Shown here one piece after another: positions 27,864-38,262 of a stretch of DNA of 64,000 nucleotides (the first letter of the stretch is position 1; each line of letters opens with the position of its first letter). The translations under genes and the position numbers were made by a program. The stretch is from positions 475,659 through 539,658 of the forward strand of contig JABACD010000001.1 of the NCBI GenBank assembly GCA_014237855.1, read 5' to 3'. This stretch comes from Planctomycetota bacterium. Lineage in GTDB: Bacteria; Planctomycetota; UBA1135; GCA-002686595. The notes under the pieces are model-generated. The model did no database searches. It was given only the letters and a program-made list of their open reading frames with translations, and was not told the DNA's origin.

Positions 27864-28460
27864 TCAGCACTCCCCGAATTCGGGATAGAGCGAAAGGAGC
27901 TTGTCTTTGAATCGAGCTCGCGCGCGGAAGAGGCGTGACTCGACGGTGCCAATCGAGATTCCGAGCGTGTCGGCGATCTCCTGATAGGCCATGTCGTTGA
28001 ATTCGCGCATCACCAGGACGCAGCGGAAGATGTCGGGCAGATGCTCGAGCACCTCATGGGTGATATCCGTGATCTCCTGGGCCTCGAGCTGAGCTGAGGG
28101 CGTTGGACACTCCACTGGAGAGGCATCACCGACCAGCTCGGGGTCCTCGACAGGCTGGACGGGTGAACGTCCTCGGCGCTTCAGGACATCCAGAATCGTG
28201 TTGGTGGCGATTCGATAGATCCAGGTGTAGAAGGACGAGCGGTGGTCGAAGCTGTCGAGCCGCCGATAGGCCTTCAGGAAGGTGTCCTGGACAATATCCT
28301 CGATCTCCACCGCATTACGCGTGTAATGCCGCGTCAGCGCGAAGAGCCGAGATTGGTAACGCTCCACGAGCTCCTCGAAGGCAGCCTGATCCCCTGAGAG
28401 GGTCAGCTGGACCAGCTTGGTGTCTAGGGCGCGGACCGAGTTCATTGCGACGATTCCCAT
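27864..28460 (-). CDS. ECF-family sigma factor, RpoE-like
   Basis: A 198-residue ECF sigma factor with region 2 (FEELVERYQSRLFALTRHY, EIEDIVQDTFLKAYRRLDSF, FYTWIYRIATNTILDVLKRR) and region 4 (LEHLPDIFRCVLVMREFNDMAYQEIADTLGISIGTVESRLFRARARFKDKL) all well conserved. It is close to the RpoE group. It is followed directly by its presumed anti-sigma factor. ATG at 28445 is an alternative start with a GGGAA ribosome-like site. Regulon members are likely to include the genes downstream. Confidence 0.94.
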   Translation of the reverse strand: MGIVAMNSVRALDTKLVQLTLSGDQAAFEELVERYQSRLFALTRHYTRNAVEIEDIVQDTFLKAYRRLDSFDHRSSFYTWIYRIATNTILDVLKRRGRSPVQPVEDPELVGDASPVECPTPSAQLEAQEITDITHEVLEHLPDIFRCVLVMREFNDMAYQEIADTLGISIGTVESRLFRARARFKDKLLSLYPEFGEC

Positions 28461-28491
28461 GGCTCAGGTTGAGACGCCCCAACTGGCGCCC

Positions 28492-29778
28492 CTATTCCTG
28501 AATATCTGCCGCCTTCTCCTTCGGCTCAGGTTGCCCAGGCTTGACCTCGACTTGCTGCAAGAGGTGCCCCAACTTGTCCCTCTTCGTCTCCAAGTACCTT
28601 ATATTACTTGGGTTAGGGTCAATTGAGAGGGGCATCTGATCCAGCACCTCCAGCCCATAGCCGTGCAGGCCAGCTATTTTCTTGGGGTTGTTGGTCAGCA
28701 GCTTCATCTTCCTCACCCCCAGATAATGGAGCATCTGGGCCCCCAGGCCGTACTCCCGCAGGTCAGCTGGGAAGCCCAGGGCCTTGTTGGCCTCGACGGT
28801 GTCCATGCCCTCGTCCTGCAGCCGGTAGGCCTTCAACTTGTTGGCCAGGCCGATTCCACGGCCCTCCTGGCGCATGTAGACCAGCACCGCATGCTTCTCC
28901 CGGCCAAGGGTCTCGAGGGCCTTGTCCAGCTGAGGGCCACAATCGCAGCGCATCGAGTGGAATACGTCCCCCGTCAGGCACTCGGAGTGCACCCGCACGT
29001 GGACCGGTTCATCGCAGGCCTGCCAGGGACCATCCAGACCGGGACCCTTCAGGCCCCGAGAGAGCACAATGTGCTCCTTCCCATCGAGGATCGAGCGGAA
29101 CATGTGAGCGTCAAACTCCCCGAAACGGGTCGGTAGCGGCACATTCAGCTCGGCCGGCTCGACCAGGCGCTCATTCTCTCTGCGCCAGGCGATGATCGAC
29201 TCGATGGTGCAGATCTTCAGGCCGTGCTTGGCCCCAAAGATCTCCAGATCAGGCATCCGAGCCATTGTCCCGTCGTCATTCATCACCTCGCAGATGACGC
29301 CTCCGGCGCGCGCTCCACAGAGTTGAGCCAGGTCAACGATGCCCTCTGTCTGCCCTCCGCGAACCAGGACTCCCCCACTGCGGGCACGCAGGGGGAAGAT
29401 ATGACCAGGACGGGCCAGGTCCGAAGCCTTGGCCCCCTCCGCCACTGCAGTCAGGATCGTGTGGGAGCGGTCCCCAGCACTGATTCCCGTCGTGACACCC
29501 TCAGCTGCTTCGATCGAGACCGTGAAACCGGTCTCCATCTTGCTGGTGTTCTTCTTGGCCTGAGGCTCAAGCTCCAGGCGATCGCAGATCTCTCCTGAGA
29601 GCGGTAGACAGATCAAGCCTCGGCCCTGGGTAGCCATGAAGTTGATCGCCTCGGGGGTCGCAAATTCGGCAAGCATCGCCAGGTCGCCCTCGTTCTCACG
29701 ATCGGGGTCATCAACCAGGATGATCATTCGCCCCTGGCGGAGGTCTTCGAGGATCTCGGGGATTTCGCTGATCGGCAT
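28492..29778 (-). CDS. ribBA: Bifunctional DHBP synthase / GTP cyclohydrolase II
   Basis: A two-domain riboflavin-synthesis enzyme. The N-terminal half is 3,4-dihydroxy-2-butanone-4-phosphate synthase ([49 protein letters not shown]). The C-terminal half is GTP cyclohydrolase II with zinc ligands in [18 protein letters not shown] and [12 protein letters not shown]. It supplies both precursors of lumazine. ATG 29778 (428 residues) gives the usual N-terminus; an in-frame GTG at 29826 would add 16 residues. No FMN riboswitch fits in the short region to the divergent HEAT-cyclophilin gene. Confidence 0.95.
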   Translation of the reverse strand: MPISEIPEILEDLRQGRMIILVDDPDRENEGDLAMLAEFATPEAINFMATQGRGLICLPLSGEICDRLELEPQAKKNTSKMETGFTVSIEAAEGVTTGISAGDRSHTILTAVAEGAKASDLARPGHIFPLRARSGGVLVRGGQTEGIVDLAQLCGARAGGVICEVMNDDGTMARMPDLEIFGAKHGLKICTIESIIAWRRENERLVEPAELNVPLPTRFGEFDAHMFRSILDGKEHIVLSRGLKGPGLDGPWQACDEPVHVRVHSECLTGDVFHSMRCDCGPQLDKALETLGREKHAVLVYMRQEGRGIGLANKLKAYRLQDEGMDTVEANKALGFPADLREYGLGAQMLHYLGVRKMKLLTNNPKKIAGLHGYGLEVLDQMPLSIDPNPSNIRYLETKRDKLGHLLQQVEVKPGQPEPKEKAADIQE

Positions 29779-29908
29779 GGGGTCGGAGTCGGTCTGGATT
29801 CGCCTGTCTAGAGCCTTCACGGGCACGGGTCAACTCACCATGATACGCCAGGCTTGGACCTCTCAGCACCCCAGGACTCTCCGTTTCGGGGCAATCCCCA
29901 CATTACTC

Positions 29909-32017
29909 ATGCGTCAACCCAGTTCCCGAGCTCTACTGCTCTCCAGTATCGCCCTCTGGGCCCTGCCGGGCTGTACCACGCAAGCAACCGCCCCGACGAT
30001 GGAGGCGCCCACAGCCGAGGGTCTCGCCTCCCAGACGCGCATGGCCGCATTCGAGCGGATTGCCTGGCTGGAGGACCGCAGGAGCAACGGAGGGCTCGAA
30101 CTGGAGAGGCTGGCGCTATCACAGGACCTGGAAACGCGCCTGCGGGCGATCAGAGCCCTGGGCCGCATGCCCTTTCCGGAGCTGGGTTCCGAGGTGACCA
30201 AGGCACTACTTCGCGGCCTCCAGGATCAGGATCCCCAGGTCCGAGCCTTGTCCGCTTTCGGGCTCGGGCTTCGTGCAGACCCGGACTCCACGAGTGGCCT
30301 GCTGGCCGCATGGAATGATCCTGCGGAGTTGGTCCGTGCCCGCCTGGTTGAAGCCGGCAGTCGCTTCGAAGATCTGAGCATTCGCGAGGAGGTGATGTAC
30401 TCGCTCTCAGATCCTTCTGTTCTGGTCCGCGCCGAAGCGGCCCTTGCGCCCCATCGCTGGGACCCTACCTCAGGCGCAGCCGCGGTGGTCGACAGCGCCC
30501 TGTCCAATGTTGCAGCCAAGGCACCGGTCAAGCAAAGACAGGATCGCTGGGGAACTCCCGAGGACGCAAGTTTCGAGGTGGAGCCTGAGAATGGCCAGGT
30601 CATCTGGTCTGCCCTGTTTTCGCTCTCGCGACGAAAGGCGGAGCGTGGGCGCGAGGTCTTCTACTTGTGGTGTCGCGCCGAGGACAATGTTCTGGCGCGC
30701 ATCTTTGCGACTCGCGGCCTGGGCTCCCTGCAGGAGTCGACCCCCGCCACCCGTGAAGCCCTACGTGAGTGTCTTGGTGATCAGGACTGGCGGGTTGTCG
30801 TCGAGGCCGCCGTCGGACTCGGCCGCTTCCCTGACCCAAGCTCCCTGCCAGTCCTCGATGATGCCCTCGATCACCCGGAGACCAATGTCCGCATGAGCGT
30901 CGCCCGGTCCCTGGGCTCCTACAAGAACGAACGCCTCCTCGCACGGCCGATTCTCGAGCGCACGCTGGTCGATATCTCACCCAACGTGAGAGCTGCAGGA
31001 GTCCGCTCGCTCTCCCAGCTGTTCAGTAATGAAGTGGCAGCTGATCTCGAGGCACGCGCGCTCGACAGGCAAGCAATGGTGCGAAAAGGGGTTGCTGATA
31101 GCTGCCAGTACCTCTCCGCCGGGGCCGCCCTCCCTATTCTCGCTCGCCTGATCCGAGACCAGGACCCAGCTGTTGCCTATACCGCAGCTGAAGGCCTGGG
31201 AAATTTCCTCGACGAGGGGGGTCGCGAGCTGGCGCTCGAACTCCTTGGCTCCCCGGATAACGGATTGCGTCTGGGTGCAGTCATGGCGCTTCAGGTTTCC
31301 CCTCTCCCCGGCGACCTCCCTTCGCTCTTGCGATGTTACAGCTCCTCCGAGGGCGACATCGCTGATGAGATCCAAACTGAAATCATGAGAGCGGCCTCCC
31401 AGCTGAAGGACGACCGTGCCTTTGAAATTCTCAATCAGGGCCTGCGCTCTACACGGCCTTACAATCGAGAGCTCGCGCTCGAGCTGATGACCGCTCGCTT
31501 CCCTTCAAGCAGCCCAACGGGACGTAAGCCACTCCCCCCCCGCAGCGGAGAGGTGCCGCGAATTGATGTCACGAGAGGCAACCCTCGTGTCGAGGTCCGA
31601 ACGAACCGGGGCTCCATGATCTTTGAGCTCTACATGACCGAGGCCCCCGTTCACGTGTACAACTTCATGACCTTGGCTCGGCAGAACGCCTACGATGGAT
31701 TGCGTTTTCACCGTGTAGTTCCGGACTTCGTCATTCAGGGCGGTGACTATCGGGGTGATGGCAACGGAGGGGTATCCTGGCGGGGTGAGCCCCTACGCAA
31801 CGAGTTCAATGAACTCGAGTACGTCGAGGGCTCCCTCGGTATGCCTCGCAACTCAGATCCCGATAGCGGTGGAAGCCAGTTCTTCGTGACCCACAGAGCA
31901 ACCCCCCACTTGAATGGCCGGTACACCCTCTTCGGCCAGCTGGTTCAGGGCTTCGATACCCTGGCCGAGATCGAGGAGGGCGACAGCATCATCGAGGTCC
32001 GGGTTCGCGGCGAGTGA
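29909..32017 (+). CDS. HEAT-repeat lipoprotein with C-terminal cyclophilin domain
   Basis: A 702-residue protein from ATG 29909. The signal is lipoprotein-type ([10 protein letters not shown]). Residues about 45-540 are HEAT/PBS-lyase-like helical repeats ([50 protein letters not shown]). The last about 150 residues are a cyclophilin-type peptidyl-prolyl isomerase with [38 protein letters not shown] and [12 protein letters not shown], all with the key Arg, Phe and Gln of active enzymes. It probably acts as an envelope foldase that docks clients through HEAT repeats. I prefer 29909 over a longer upstream frame, which would run antisense through ribBA. Confidence 0.9.
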   Translation: MRQPSSRALLLSSIALWALPGCTTQATAPTMEAPTAEGLASQTRMAAFERIAWLEDRRSNGGLELERLALSQDLETRLRAIRALGRMPFPELGSEVTKALLRGLQDQDPQVRALSAFGLGLRADPDSTSGLLAAWNDPAELVRARLVEAGSRFEDLSIREEVMYSLSDPSVLVRAEAALAPHRWDPTSGAAAVVDSALSNVAAKAPVKQRQDRWGTPEDASFEVEPENGQVIWSALFSLSRRKAERGREVFYLWCRAEDNVLARIFATRGLGSLQESTPATREALRECLGDQDWRVVVEAAVGLGRFPDPSSLPVLDDALDHPETNVRMSVARSLGSYKNERLLARPILERTLVDISPNVRAAGVRSLSQLFSNEVAADLEARALDRQAMVRKGVADSCQYLSAGAALPILARLIRDQDPAVAYTAAEGLGNFLDEGGRELALELLGSPDNGLRLGAVMALQVSPLPGDLPSLLRCYSSSEGDIADEIQTEIMRAASQLKDDRAFEILNQGLRSTRPYNRELALELMTARFPSSSPTGRKPLPPRSGEVPRIDVTRGNPRVEVRTNRGSMIFELYMTEAPVHVYNFMTLARQNAYDGLRFHRVVPDFVIQGGDYRGDGNGGVSWRGEPLRNEFNELEYVEGSLGMPRNSDPDSGGSQFFVTHRATPHLNGRYTLFGQLVQGFDTLAEIEEGDSIIEVRVRGE

Positions 32018-32108
32018 TTCATGGAGATGGCCTTCTCCCTGGCGGGTGACCCCTGATTGGGCCACGACGGTGTCTCCACCAATGGCCACCCCCGCCTCCA
32101 AGCTGGGG

Positions 32109-32229
32109 TTGTCCACAGGCTCTCCTGAGGAGTCCACGAGAGCTGTGGAGAGCTCCGTGCACAGGCCTCCAAGGCCTTTATCGAGCGACACTTACGTCTT
32201 TCCACAATCAGGGGAGCAGATGTGGACAA
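32109..32229. promoter_or_regulatory. Cluster of DnaA-box-like 9-mers
   Basis: Within a 309-bp gap (32018-32326) lie TTGTCCACA at 32109-32117, CTTTCCACA at 32198-32206 and TGTGGACAA (reverse of the first) at 32221-32229. Each is close to the DnaA box TTWTNCACA. Weaker relatives occur nearby. There is no AT-rich unwinding stretch and no dnaA or dnaN beside it. It may be DnaA-responsive control of the protease gene, or chance. The gap holds no other feature I can support. Confidence 0.4.
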
Positions 32230-32326
32230 GCACCCCGCTCCACTTCGGGGCCCCCGTTGGTCGAAAAGACAAGGAACACGGGGCTATTCCCACAGCCCCT
32301 GCCCCTACTCGAATCGGTATGCCTCC

Positions 32327-33487
32327 ATGAGCAAGTGGCTCTTATCTATCCTGGCGGTTCTCGCCATCATCTGCAGCGCCGGCGTGACCTTCGTGGACAA
32401 GCTGGACGGTCGACTGGCTCGACTCGAGTCCGAGAGTGAGGTAGAGCCAGACCACATCGCTCGCCTCACCCGCCAGCTATCCAGCGTTCGAGCGGAGCTT
32501 GCTGACTCACGAACTCAGCTCGGCGTTCTGGAAACAGAACGCGCCAGGCAGCTGGAGCTCATGGCGACAGTTGAGGCCCTCCAGACCGAACTGGCAACCA
32601 GCCAGGCCGCTATCGAAGGTAACTCAGTAGAGCTTGCTGGAGTCGGCCAACGCCAGGATGCACTCTTGCGCGAGTCCCTCGGAGAGGGCCTACAAACGCT
32701 CGAAGAGCGTTGGAACGATGTATCTCAGACCCTCGAAGCAACCGCTCGAATTGCCGAGGACAATCGTCACACATTCAACGACTTCGTTCGCGACCTCCCT
32801 CAGGCCAAGAAACAGCAACGCGATGTTGAGTCCATGTGGGTCTCCTTGCTGGGCCCCACGGTCCAGATAGCTGACGAGTCAACCGTCGGCAGCGGAGTCC
32901 TCCTGAAGTCAGAACAGCTTGATCCCGAGACCTGGCGAACCTATCTCCTCACGGCTTTCCACGTTGTTCGTGATGTGCTCGACGAAGTCTCGAACACTTA
33001 CCAACCCATTCCGACGTACATCTACTCAACTGGCGGGGATCGGCACCAATCGAGCGCAAACCTGGTCGAGTACGACGTGAGTCTCGACGTGGCACTCCTG
33101 GTGATGTACTCGGAGGAGCCGCTCGAGCACGGCGCTGCCCTGCCCACGCGGGAGGTCCTCTCACAGCGCAGGATCTTTGACTCCATCTATGCGGTCGGGT
33201 GCCCGCTGGGTAATGACCCGATTCCAACCCATGGCGAGATCGCGGACACCTATCACGAAGTAGACGGGGATCTCTACTGGATGATCAGTGCCCCGACGTA
33301 CATCGGGAACTCTGGTGGTGGAATCTTCGATGCCGAGAGCTTTGAGCTGCTAGGCATCTTCTCGAAGATCTACACCCATGGAAACCTGAGGCCGACAGTT
33401 GTACCGCACATGGGCTTGGTAACACCGCTCTCGACGATCTACGACTGGCTCGACCAGGTTGGGCAAGGATCGATCATCCCCGAATAG
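32327..33487 (+). CDS. Trypsin-like serine protease with N-terminal coiled coil
   Basis: A 386-residue protein from ATG 32327. A membrane helix or uncleaved signal (about 3-22, WLLSILAVLAIICSAGV) is followed by a long coiled coil (about 30-155, rich in Leu/Glu/Arg heptads), then a trypsin-fold domain. Catalytic residues are His in LTAFHVV, Asp in VSLDVALLVM and Ser in GNSGGGIF. The oxyanion loop is intact, so it is probably active outside the cytoplasmic membrane. There is no PDZ domain, unlike HtrA. Upstream DnaA-like boxes are described separately. Confidence 0.87.
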   Translation: MSKWLLSILAVLAIICSAGVTFVDKLDGRLARLESESEVEPDHIARLTRQLSSVRAELADSRTQLGVLETERARQLELMATVEALQTELATSQAAIEGNSVELAGVGQRQDALLRESLGEGLQTLEERWNDVSQTLEATARIAEDNRHTFNDFVRDLPQAKKQQRDVESMWVSLLGPTVQIADESTVGSGVLLKSEQLDPETWRTYLLTAFHVVRDVLDEVSNTYQPIPTYIYSTGGDRHQSSANLVEYDVSLDVALLVMYSEEPLEHGAALPTREVLSQRRIFDSIYAVGCPLGNDPIPTHGEIADTYHEVDGDLYWMISAPTYIGNSGGGIFDAESFELLGIFSKIYTHGNLRPTVVPHMGLVTPLSTIYDWLDQVGQGSIIPE

Positions 33488-33511
33488 CGCCTCGGCTATT
33501 CACCGTCAATC

Positions 33512-33549
33512 AAGAACCCCCGAGCGCCCATGGACGCTCGGGGGTTCTT
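33512..33549. terminator. Perfect 15-bp bidirectional terminator hairpin
   Basis: Arms 33512-33526 and 33535-33549 pair without mismatch around an 8-base loop, ending in TTCTTGTTC on the plus strand and with A/T-rich flank on the other side. It lies between the convergent protease and porin genes. Confidence 0.85.
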
Positions 33550-33596
33550 GTTCATGCACGGTTGGACTCCGATCGCAGCGAAGCCCAGGCGCTCGG

Positions 33597-34898
33597 CTAG
33601 AACTCGAAGCCCAGCCAGACCCAGAACTTCTGGGTGTCCTCGAAGCCAGCGGGGTTGTCTCCGTCAGCATTGAAGTCGGCGTAGCTCACGCCAATTCTGA
33701 AATCGTCATCAATGTTGTACTTGGCGTAGAGGTCGAGCTCATCGCCATAGTCCGCGCCTGACCCTCGCTCAGTCTCGAACTGGTGCAAGACGATCCCTGC
33801 TTCAAAGACGTTGTTCCCATAGCCCAGATCCAGGTACGTGTCCTCGAGCCCTTGCTGAGGGGTACCAAACGCAAACAGATCAGCCCAGCCGTTGAAGGCA
33901 TGTCGGGTTCCAAGCGGCGTCTGGAACGCGCTGGCTGCATTGCTTCCACCCTCGAGCGACTCGAAGCCGACCTTGATGTGCCCGCCCTTTGCATTTCCGC
34001 CGAAGTTGACGTGTGAGTAGAGCGCATCGACATCGTTTGTGTTGTCTTCGATGTCAACCTGCTGCGCCAACTCTGCAGCGTAGACAACCCCCCAATCTCC
34101 ATTGACGCGCTCCCCGGCGAACCTTGCGCCATAGGTAAAGGTGCTCAGCGCAGATTGGTTCTCAAAGTCGAGGTAGTACCCGTAGCCGGACAAGGTCCCG
34201 ATGTTCTCCGCGGTAACGCTGACATTGAGGAGATGAGAGCTGGAGTCCTCGTTCGTTTGCTCGACGGTGTTGACGTTGTCGAGGTACGCGTAGAAGACCC
34301 TTGCGTCTCCGTTCAGCTCCTTGTTGTAACTGATGGAATCGAAGGTCTGCTCTGTCTGACGCCAGTCAACATTCCCGATGAAGCGGTAGTTGTCGAGCTT
34401 GATCCGCTGACGACCTAGCCGAATGTCGCCAATAGCGGCACCGTAGTTGAGGTAGACCTGATTGACCACAGTCCCTGTGGGATCGACCACGATCGGTCGT
34501 GTCGAATTACCCGTCCCGTTGTCGTAGTCGTCACCATTTGGGCCGACATTCGAGACATCGGAGAACTCCAAGACCCCGGTGAAGCCGTGGTAGTTTCCAG
34601 TCTTGTAGCCCAGGCGGGTTCGCAGGGTGGAGGCACGCGCATCCTTCGGGTTGCCATCTTGCTCTACCGTCTCGTAGCGATAGCGGAAGGTCACCCAGAA
34701 CGTGCCGCTGAGTAGGGCCTCTCTGAGGCTGTCCAGACTCTGCGGCAGGGTCAGGTTCGTGGCGACAGGTGCCGCTTCTTCCGGCTGCTCAGCCTCGCCC
34801 GGCGCGGCAAGGGTCGTCGATCCCAGTAGGGTCGCCCCAGCAAGCATCAGCGCTCCGTACTCGAACCTTCGTGCGGCTCTGGATTGCGTGGTGTTCAT
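33597..34898 (-). CDS. Outer-membrane porin, alginate-export-like beta-barrel
   Basis: A 433-residue protein from ATG 34898 with a signal peptide ending near TTLAAPGEA. The rest alternates aromatic and polar residues in short strands typical of a beta-barrel (GTFWVTFRYRYETVEQDG, RLGYKTGNYHGFTGVLEF, GRQRIKLDNYRFIGNVDWRQT) and ends in Phe (WLGFEF), a usual signal for barrel insertion. The pattern matches the alginate_exp/OprB-like porin families. Its presence implies a true outer membrane. The solute is unknown. Reading frame extends upstream of 34898 but without signal-like sequence. Confidence 0.85.
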   Translation of the reverse strand: MNTTQSRAARRFEYGALMLAGATLLGSTTLAAPGEAEQPEEAAPVATNLTLPQSLDSLREALLSGTFWVTFRYRYETVEQDGNPKDARASTLRTRLGYKTGNYHGFTGVLEFSDVSNVGPNGDDYDNGTGNSTRPIVVDPTGTVVNQVYLNYGAAIGDIRLGRQRIKLDNYRFIGNVDWRQTEQTFDSISYNKELNGDARVFYAYLDNVNTVEQTNEDSSSHLLNVSVTAENIGTLSGYGYYLDFENQSALSTFTYGARFAGERVNGDWGVVYAAELAQQVDIEDNTNDVDALYSHVNFGGNAKGGHIKVGFESLEGGSNAASAFQTPLGTRHAFNGWADLFAFGTPQQGLEDTYLDLGYGNNVFEAGIVLHQFETERGSGADYGDELDLYAKYNIDDDFRIGVSYADFNADGDNPAGFEDTQKFWVWLGFEF

Positions 34899-35047
34899 CT
34901 CAAAATCCGGTGGGTTAGGTTGTGGGTTGGAATGTGGTCGGAAGTCCGCGGGAGGCCGATAGGATGGCGGCAGGTTCCTACTCACGCCCTTACTCCCGAG
35001 GGCGAAGTCATGACGACTGCCTGACCTGCCGAGAATCCTACTGTTCC

Positions 35048-36373
35048 GTGCGACGCCCTCGAAGTGAGTTTCGTAATTGGAGGGCGGTTGCTTTCCTGAA
35101 TCACCCACGAGCGCCTTGGGTGCTAGGCCTCTCCCTGTCCATTTTGGCGGCGATTCAAGCGCTGCACAGAGCTCGACAGGGCCGTGGCGCCTTCCTGCGC
35201 TGGGAACCCGACTTCGCCGCCTTCTGGTCGGGAGCCGACCTCTACGCAGCCGGGGCGGAGGGTTATCCAACGCTCCCGGTCACCCTGCTCGTGATGTCCC
35301 CATTCCGCGAACTGGGGCCCGTTCCTGGTGCCTTCGCCTGGGCCCTGTTCAAGGTCGGCCTGGCCTGGTTGATCGTGAGCCGAGCATTCGCCCTGGTAGG
35401 TGCTGGAGAGCGGAGCCTGGCGCCTGTCGCCAAGGTTGCGATCATTGCGCTCTCATTCCGGCCCCTGCTCTCGGACATCACCCACGGCAATCTCAACCTC
35501 TTGGTCGGGGCGGTCATCGCCAGTGCCGCCTGGTCCTGGCAATGTAAACACGAGCTCCGCGCGGGACTCTGGATGGGGTTGGGGGCCGCGCTGAAGGTGA
35601 CACCGGCCCTGGGCCTCGTGTACTTCATCTACAAGCGTAGCGCCGCTGCAGGCCTTGGCATGGCCCTCGGCCTGTTGGGCGGTGTCCTGGCGCCCTCTCT
35701 GGCAGTGGGCTGGGAGCACAACCTTGACCTCACCAGAAGCTGGTGGGGTCAGATGATCGTTCCCTATCTGGCCTCGAACCCCCTGACCCTGCAGCAGACC
35801 GAGCACATCAACCAGTCGATGCTGGGCGTTCTCTCCAGGTGGCTGACCGACTGCGTTGCGATCCCGTCCTCAGACGGCCGCACCAGCGCCGACATCAGCA
35901 TCAACGTGATCGACCTGGGAAGGCAGTCCTTCAGAGCCGTACATCTCGCCGCCAGCGTCTGCATCCTCGCCTTTCTGACCTGGTCCTGCGCGCCACCCGG
36001 GCGGAGCCGACGGGGGCTGGTCACGCTGGGTGAGTTCTCCTTGCTTGCTCTGGCCATGCTGTTCCTCTCCGAGCGCAGCTGGAAGCATCACTACGTCATG
36101 CTGGCCTTCCCGCTGGCCTTCCTGGTTGCCCAGTTGCAACGGCCACAGGGCGATCCCTGCCGTCGAATGGCCCTGGTCGGAATCGTCCTGGCGGGCCTGT
36201 TGATCGGGGGGACGGGGTCCGGATCACTCGGGGGCCACGGCAGCAACCTTGCAGAGGCCTACGGTGCCTTCTTCGGTGCCGGTCTGATCCTCTTTGCAAC
36301 CGTCGGCCTGGCCCTGCGCAAGAGGCGCGAGGCTGCCGGAATCGAGGACAGTGCGACCCCGGCGCTGGAGTGA
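35048..36373 (+). CDS. GT87/DUF2029-like polytopic membrane glycosyltransferase
   Basis: A protein of about 441 residues with eight to ten membrane segments. EPDFAAFWSGADLYAAGAEGYP and PVTLLVMSPFRELGPVPGAFAWALFKVG, then SDITHGNLNLLVGAVIASA, are typical of the DUF2029/GT87 family of polyprenol-phosphomannose-dependent mannosyltransferases. The Asp in EPDFAAFW is the likely catalytic acid or base. Start is uncertain: GTG 35048 leaves 149 bp to the divergent porin, while an in-frame ATG at 34922 would add a low-quality Arg/Ser-rich stretch. Confidence 0.8.
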   Translation: MRRPRSEFRNWRAVAFLNHPRAPWVLGLSLSILAAIQALHRARQGRGAFLRWEPDFAAFWSGADLYAAGAEGYPTLPVTLLVMSPFRELGPVPGAFAWALFKVGLAWLIVSRAFALVGAGERSLAPVAKVAIIALSFRPLLSDITHGNLNLLVGAVIASAAWSWQCKHELRAGLWMGLGAALKVTPALGLVYFIYKRSAAAGLGMALGLLGGVLAPSLAVGWEHNLDLTRSWWGQMIVPYLASNPLTLQQTEHINQSMLGVLSRWLTDCVAIPSSDGRTSADISINVIDLGRQSFRAVHLAASVCILAFLTWSCAPPGRSRRGLVTLGEFSLLALAMLFLSERSWKHHYVMLAFPLAFLVAQLQRPQGDPCRRMALVGIVLAGLLIGGTGSGSLGGHGSNLAEAYGAFFGAGLILFATVGLALRKRREAAGIEDSATPALE

Positions 36374-36473
36374 GCCGCCCCATCCCTTGGCCCGGTGTGG
36401 AGCTTGCGTTCCAAACCGGTGGCTCCGTCCTGAGCACCAGGAACGATGGGCGACGGAGACTCGCCTGATCGAC

Positions 36474-38072
36474 CTAGTGCCGAAAGTGCCGCTCGCCCGT
36501 GAAGACCATCGTCGCTCCACGCTCGTCGCAAGCGGCGATCACCTCGTCATCGCGCACCGAGCCTCCGGGCTCGAGGATGGCCTCCACGCCAGCCTCGATC
36601 GCCGTCTCGACCCCATCTGGAAAGGGGAAGAAAGCGTCTGATGCCAGGACAGCTCCCTGAATCTCGTCGCCCGCCTTGTGGATCGCCATTCGAACAGCGT
36701 CGACCCGACTCATCTGACCTGCCCCCACTCCAAGAACTCGCTTGCCCTTTGCCAGGACGATGGCATTGGACTTCACGTGCTTCGAGATCTTCTCGGCGAA
36801 GAGCATCGACTCGACTTGATCCTCGGTAGCCGCCAGCTTCGTGACGCACTTCAGGTCAGCTGCGGAGGAGACGCGAAGATCTCGCTCCTGCAACAGGAAG
36901 CCGCCGGTGAGCTTCTTGAGCTCGATATCGCGAACCTGACGCGCTGAGGGGTGATACTCCCCACAGGCGAGCAGCCGGACGCTCTTGCCCCACTTCGGCT
37001 TGCCAGTCAGCAGGTCAAAAGCATCCTCGTCAAAGGATGGCGCAATGATGGCCTCCACAAAGCGGTTGCCCGACACGAGAAAGTCTGCACAGGCCAGGTT
37101 CACTGGCCGCGTGAACGCCAGGACCGAACCAAAGGCCGAGAGAGGGTCCCCTGACCAGGCCGCTTCCAGTGCGTCCTCGATGGCCTCCGCGGATGCTGCG
37201 CCACAGGGATTGTTGTGCTTGGTGACGGCCACGAAAGGCTCATCGAATTCCTTCGCCAGCGCATGGGCAGCATCCAGATCCACAAGGTTGTTGTAGGACA
37301 GCGCCTTGCCATTGAGAACATCTGCTGATGCTACCGAGGGCTCGTCGATACCGCTTGTTCGATAGAACGCCGCTTGCTGGTGGGGGTTCTCACCGTAACG
37401 CAGGTCGAGAGTCTTGATTCCTGCAGTCGCGAAGCTCGGAGCGAAGGTTGAATCCGCCAGACCCTCGGCACTTTCCTGCTCGAACATCCAACGGCTGATC
37501 GCGGCGTCATAGCGCGCCGTCAGAGCGAATGCCTTGCAGGCCAGCTCACGCCGCAACTCGTTCGAGAGTGTCCCCTCGTGCTTCTGTATCTCGTCCAGCA
37601 CCCGGCCATAGTCCTCGGGGTCGGTGACGATCCCGACATGACGATGGTTCTTGGCCGCAGACCGAACCATCGAGGGTCCACCAATATCTATCTGCTCGAT
37701 GGCTTCGGCCCGGGTGACCTCAGCTCTGGCGACGGTCGATTCGAAGGGGTAGAGGTTGACGACCACGAGGTCGATGCCCTCGATGCCATGTGTCTCCATT
37801 GCACCCGTATGGCTCGGTTCTTCTCGTAGAGCCAGGATGCCACCGTGGATCATCGGGTGCAGCGTCTTCACCCGGCCGTCCATCATCTCGGGAAAGCCTG
37901 TGTGCTCCGAGACCTCCTTGACCGCAACACCGGCCTTCTGAATGGCCGCGTAAGTTCCGCCTGTCGAGAGAATCTCGATCCCCATCTGGGTCAGGGCGCG
38001 AGCAAAATTTTCGATGCCGGTCTTGTTCGAGACGCTGACCAGGGCCCGCTTGATCTTTGATTCCATGCTCAT
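36474..38072 (-). CDS. purH: Bifunctional AICAR transformylase / IMP cyclohydrolase
   Basis: A 532-residue PurH, catalysing the last two steps of purine synthesis. The MGS-like IMP cyclohydrolase domain is at the N-terminus ([49 protein letters not shown]). The transformylase domain follows with [33 protein letters not shown] and the end [10 protein letters not shown]... [11 protein letters not shown]. Length and motifs are normal. ATG 38072 or the next Met two codons on are equivalent. It converges with the GT87-like gene. Confidence 0.98.
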   Translation of the reverse strand: MSMESKIKRALVSVSNKTGIENFARALTQMGIEILSTGGTYAAIQKAGVAVKEVSEHTGFPEMMDGRVKTLHPMIHGGILALREEPSHTGAMETHGIEGIDLVVVNLYPFESTVARAEVTRAEAIEQIDIGGPSMVRSAAKNHRHVGIVTDPEDYGRVLDEIQKHEGTLSNELRRELACKAFALTARYDAAISRWMFEQESAEGLADSTFAPSFATAGIKTLDLRYGENPHQQAAFYRTSGIDEPSVASADVLNGKALSYNNLVDLDAAHALAKEFDEPFVAVTKHNNPCGAASAEAIEDALEAAWSGDPLSAFGSVLAFTRPVNLACADFLVSGNRFVEAIIAPSFDEDAFDLLTGKPKWGKSVRLLACGEYHPSARQVRDIELKKLTGGFLLQERDLRVSSAADLKCVTKLAATEDQVESMLFAEKISKHVKSNAIVLAKGKRVLGVGAGQMSRVDAVRMAIHKAGDEIQGAVLASDAFFPFPDGVETAIEAGVEAILEPGGSVRDDEVIAACDERGATMVFTGERHFRH

Positions 38073-38262
38073 CTCCAGCCCACCCGGGCTCGAAGGATTC
38101 TGGGGCCCAATGGACCCATGTGGGGATCACGAGGTTCCGAGGGGAACCTCCCAATTCGGCAGTCTAGCCTTTGCCCGGGCTCAGGTCTCCAGAAGACTCC
38201 CGCGGCTTGTGCACTTGGCCGATATAGTTGGGCCCACTCGCCGGCGCCGACCCCCTCCCCTC

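Noticed and set aside
32018..32326. The DnaA-box cluster as chromosomal replication origin
   Set aside because: There is no AT-rich unwinding region and no dnaA, dnaN, parA or gidA nearby; the gap is GC-rich.
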